Positions 61,036-64,000 of a DNA stretch of 64,000 nt are shown piece by piece. The notes below the pieces were generated by a model. The model made no database searches, was not told the origin of the DNA, and was given only the letters and a program-made list of their open reading frames with translations. A program made the translations under genes and the position numbers. Origin of the DNA: Zygnema circumcarinatum (Eukaryota; Streptophyta; Zygnematophyceae; Zygnematales; Zygnemataceae); NCBI GenBank assembly GCA_037447605.1, contig CM074804.1, positions 211,648 through 275,647 of the forward strand, in the 5' to 3' direction. Position 1 is the first letter of the stretch; each line of letters begins with the position of its first letter.

Positions 61036-64000
61036 TCAGGGTCCGATCGTGATGACGCGGTCGTTGAGAGCTTGAACGGGCCGCTGCTCCCCTCGCCCAC
61101 GCCCCCCCCAAAGGTTGGTACAATGGAAGGAAAGGAAGGAAAGGAGGAGGAAAGAAAGGAGGAGGAAAGAAAGGAGGAAGGACGAGGTAGGAAAGTAATA
61201 GAACAAGGCAGGCACCTAATAAGCACACCCATTCAGTGCAGGGCTTCTGAAACTTGCACGAAAAGACAAAGCACATGTTAAAGAAAGTGCTCACAGAGTT
61301 CAGTCCGAGCGTTCTTTTGTCTCCGACATAAGTCATGAACTCCACCACCTGCTCTCCCGGAATCTTGAGCGGATTCGCTGCACGGAGAAACACAGCAACA
61401 CGTTGAGAGTTAAGCATTTCAAGCACGAGGAAATGGAGCAAGAACAAGTGAAATCTAGTTAGATAGAGAGGGATTTGAAGCCATGGAAGGTGTGATGATG
61501 ATTCTCCTCTCACCCAGCAGAAACCAGTCCACTCCTTCCGAGCAGGGAGGCGTTGTAAGGGACCCGCTATAGTTCATGTATGAGTACTTGCCACCCTGCA
61601 TGCATGCAAATGGCCAGAGAGGGGAAAGGAGAGAGGGGAGAGATTAGAAGGAAAGGATGGGCAGAAGGGAGATACGGGGGAGAGGCAGAATCAGGAACTG
61701 CGGAAGGGGAGACGAAAGGGGAGAAGGAGAGCGAGAGGGAGAGAGGGAGGTAGAGTGATAGTGGGAGAGGGTATGAGAGCTGGGTGGGCAAGGATAATGA
61801 GAAGGGGAAACTGTGGGGTTGGGTGGGCAGAAGGAGACGGAAAACCCTAGAGTTAGAAAGACATGCACGACAATTAAAGGTTACGCCAGTTGGAGAAAGA
61901 AAAATGAGATGAAAGCAGTGGAATAGGAAAACAGCAAAAAGAGAGAGCGAACGGATTAAAGAGGGCGGGAGCAGAAGTGAAGCCGAGGGACTGCGAGAGC
62001 CTGTTGTACGGCAGTTCAAGAGGGAGGAGTGGAAAGACATACAGAAAGGAAGAACGAAAAGGAGCTGACAGAGGAAGCAGGCTGAATTGGGCGAGGATGA
62101 ACATGGAGAGACCAGAGAGAGGGAGGGAGAGAGAGGGAGAGAGATAGAGAGAGGGAGAAAGAGAGAGAGGGAAAGAAAGAGAGAGAGAGAGAGGGAAACA
62201 GAGGGAGGGCGCACCTCTTCTGGCTCTGGAAGAAGCTGAGCAGGATTGATTTCTAGGGAAGGGCAAAGCCTCTGCTTTGGATCAGGTCTGAAGAAGCACG
62301 AAACTGGAGCAGCACTGCACACAAACACCGTTTTTCAAAGTTTAACATCATAAAGTCAACTGTACGTTTTTCTAAAGAAGTTGAACAGGGAAGCATGTCT
62401 GCCGGACCCAAAAGCTGCATTGGTTTAAACCATAAAAGGAGGACTTCCAACAAGCGTAATGGACAGTACCACATTAATTTCAAGTATAACAAAGGAAGCC
62501 TTTCGCTACCGACCTCCTCAAAAATTTCCAGAGAGAAGGTCCAAGTCTGAAATACTTACACTCGTTTGCTCTTCACGTCAGGTCCGAACTCAAGGCCTGC
62601 TTGAAGGCAAGGGTTGCGATATGCCCTCGGATCCGAAAAGAGCATCACCCTGCAAAAGGCCAAAAACTATATCAGGAAAGGGAAATCAAACTCTGCATTA
62701 ACATTTACAGTTTGTTTGAAGATGTCTTTTCTTCTAGATATGTTGTGTTTTTCGAACCAGCTTCTGCCACTTGTCATGAAACTATTCGTCCTCACCCGAT
62801 CACCGCCAGCTTCCCCCTGGAGTCACCTGCACCGAAAGGAAATAAACCCACAATCGGTCATTGGCATTTTCCCTTTGAATAGCCAAAAACAGTTCAAATA
62901 AACGAGCATTCAAACAACCAAATGATGGAATTACATATTAGGAAAGAACATGAAAATGCACGCCTCCCCTTTCGCCCTCGCCCTCTCTCGCTACCCCTCT
63001 CCTTCCTCCTCTCCTTCCCATTCCCGTCCTCCTCCCACTCCCACTCCCCCTTCCCCTTCCCCTCCACCTCCGTCCCTCTACCCCTTACCCCCCATCCCGC
63101 TCCCTCTTTTCCTCTCTAACCGCCCTCTCTCCCTCGCCAACAGAGGACGGATCCGTACGGTGCACGAGATGAGCCTCCATGGCGGAGCGTTGTCCCGCGA
63201 ACGAGTGTTCGCTGGGCGCGTGGAAGTGGTACTGAAGGAGGTCCAAAGTGCGGTCGGCGATCTGGACCCGGTTCACTCCGCTCAGGAAGTCCACCTGCGA
63301 AGGAGGGAGGGAGGGGGGGAGAGAGTGGGAGGGGCGGGGGGGAGAGAAAGAGAGAGAGAGAAAGAGAAGATGAGTGAGCGAGAGAGAGATGTGAAGGAAA
63401 AGGGAAGACTGAGAGGAATATGGATGCAGTCAACTCTGACTTGATCACTTGATCACATTCTTTTCGTAAAGTACTTTCCTCTATTCCCTCTCATGTGCAC
63501 TATCGCCTTCCTGCGTCTCCTGTCTTTCACAAACTCGGCCACTCTCCCTCTTCCCTTCCACTTCCTTGTCTCCTCTCCGCCTCCCCCTCCTTCTGACACC
63601 CACATCCACTCCCGCCTTCCTTTCTTTTCAGCGATCTACCTCTCGATCACTCCCTCCCTCTTCCTGATCCTCCCCTTGTCCCCTCCGTCTTCATTCCTCC
63701 CTTGCTACCTCCCCTCCTATTTGCCTCCCTCCCCCCCTCTCCCTTCCTACCCCCTCCCCGACCTTCCCTTCCCTCCCTCCCTCCCACACGCCATCCACCC
63801 CCTCTTTCGCCCCCCTACTTCTCTTTACCCCCCCCCCCCCGCCGTCTCCAACCCCGCCCACCGCAACTCTTCCACCGACCTGCATAGTTCCGTGCCCCGT
63901 GTTAAAGAAGCTGGGAGCCTCCGGGCGGTACAGAAAGCGCAGCTCCCCAAAGTCCGACTTCGCGGTGACCGACGAAGAGTCCTTGGGCATGTCGATCGGA
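61036..64000 (-). CDS. Alpha-type carbonic anhydrase, N-terminal exon(s) beyond the window
   Basis: Alpha-carbonic anhydrases are zinc enzymes interconverting CO2 and bicarbonate, in algae usually in the periplasm, thylakoid lumen or secretory route. Eight exons in phase: 63880-64000 (cut by the window edge), 63159-63294, 62796-62826 (31 nt), 62560-62649, 62215-62314, 61514-61595, 61295-61377 and 61036-61083. They give 229 visible residues. The cut exon opens with PIDM, the family's QSPI element. HFHAPSEH and EAHLVH carry the three zinc-binding histidines and the glutamate relay. KLAVIGVML and YSGSLTTPPCSEGV (the threonine gatekeeper) follow, and the end is RPVQALNDRVITIGP. The catalytic core is complete. 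The targeting sequence is outside the window, so location is unknown. Introns contain CT/GA tracts on both strands. Confidence 0.95.

Overview
This window looks like nuclear DNA from a photosynthetic green-lineage eukaryote, most likely an alga. Nearly all genes are split by GT-AG introns, often filled with CT/GA tracts. The proteins include plant-type families (2-carboxyarabinitol-1-phosphatase, LCAT3/4-type phospholipase, trichome-birefringence/PC-esterase, plant-type fructosamine kinase) and an LCIB-type carbonic anhydrase-like protein, which points to an alga rather than a land plant. I cannot name the species; a prasinophyte or early streptophyte alga would fit. A 10-base run of N at 41491-41500 marks an assembly gap.

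Layout. 1-13.7 kb is repeat-dominated. A roughly 1.8 kb block is present twice in direct orientation (1-1793 and about 10371-12143), each copy ending in a CT microsatellite. Between the copies lie remnants of a fructosamine-3-kinase gene (2868-5173) and a composite satellite (6656-10225) built of a ~15 bp GC-rich unit alternating with telomere-like CCCTAA/CCCTAAT blocks. A ~590 bp CT array and a TA array follow (12144-13390). From 13.7 kb the window is gene-rich: the C-terminal part of 2-carboxyarabinitol-1-phosphatase (+), RNase P subunit RPP40 (+), an intron-less TOR kinase (-), a small two-helix membrane protein (+), an LCAT-type phospholipase (-), a giant two-domain PC-esterase (+), an LCIB-like protein (-), complex I subunit NDUFA9 (-), and an alpha-carbonic anhydrase (-) that runs off the right edge.

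Exon models were assembled by hand from splice signals and reading phase. For LCAT, PC-esterase, LCIB and NDUFA9 the summed exon lengths are exact multiples of three and give uninterrupted proteins of 550, 2070, 413 and 412 residues.

How the genes relate. LCIB and alpha-carbonic anhydrase are both inorganic-carbon enzymes or candidates and lie 10 kb apart in the same orientation with NDUFA9 between them; CA1P phosphatase acts on a Rubisco inhibitor. This may be a loose carbon-fixation neighbourhood or coincidence. The most unusual object is the PC-esterase gene: its five esterase exons occur twice in tandem with identical intron phases, and the second domain has lost both catalytic residues (GDS to GDA, DCxH to DCVN).
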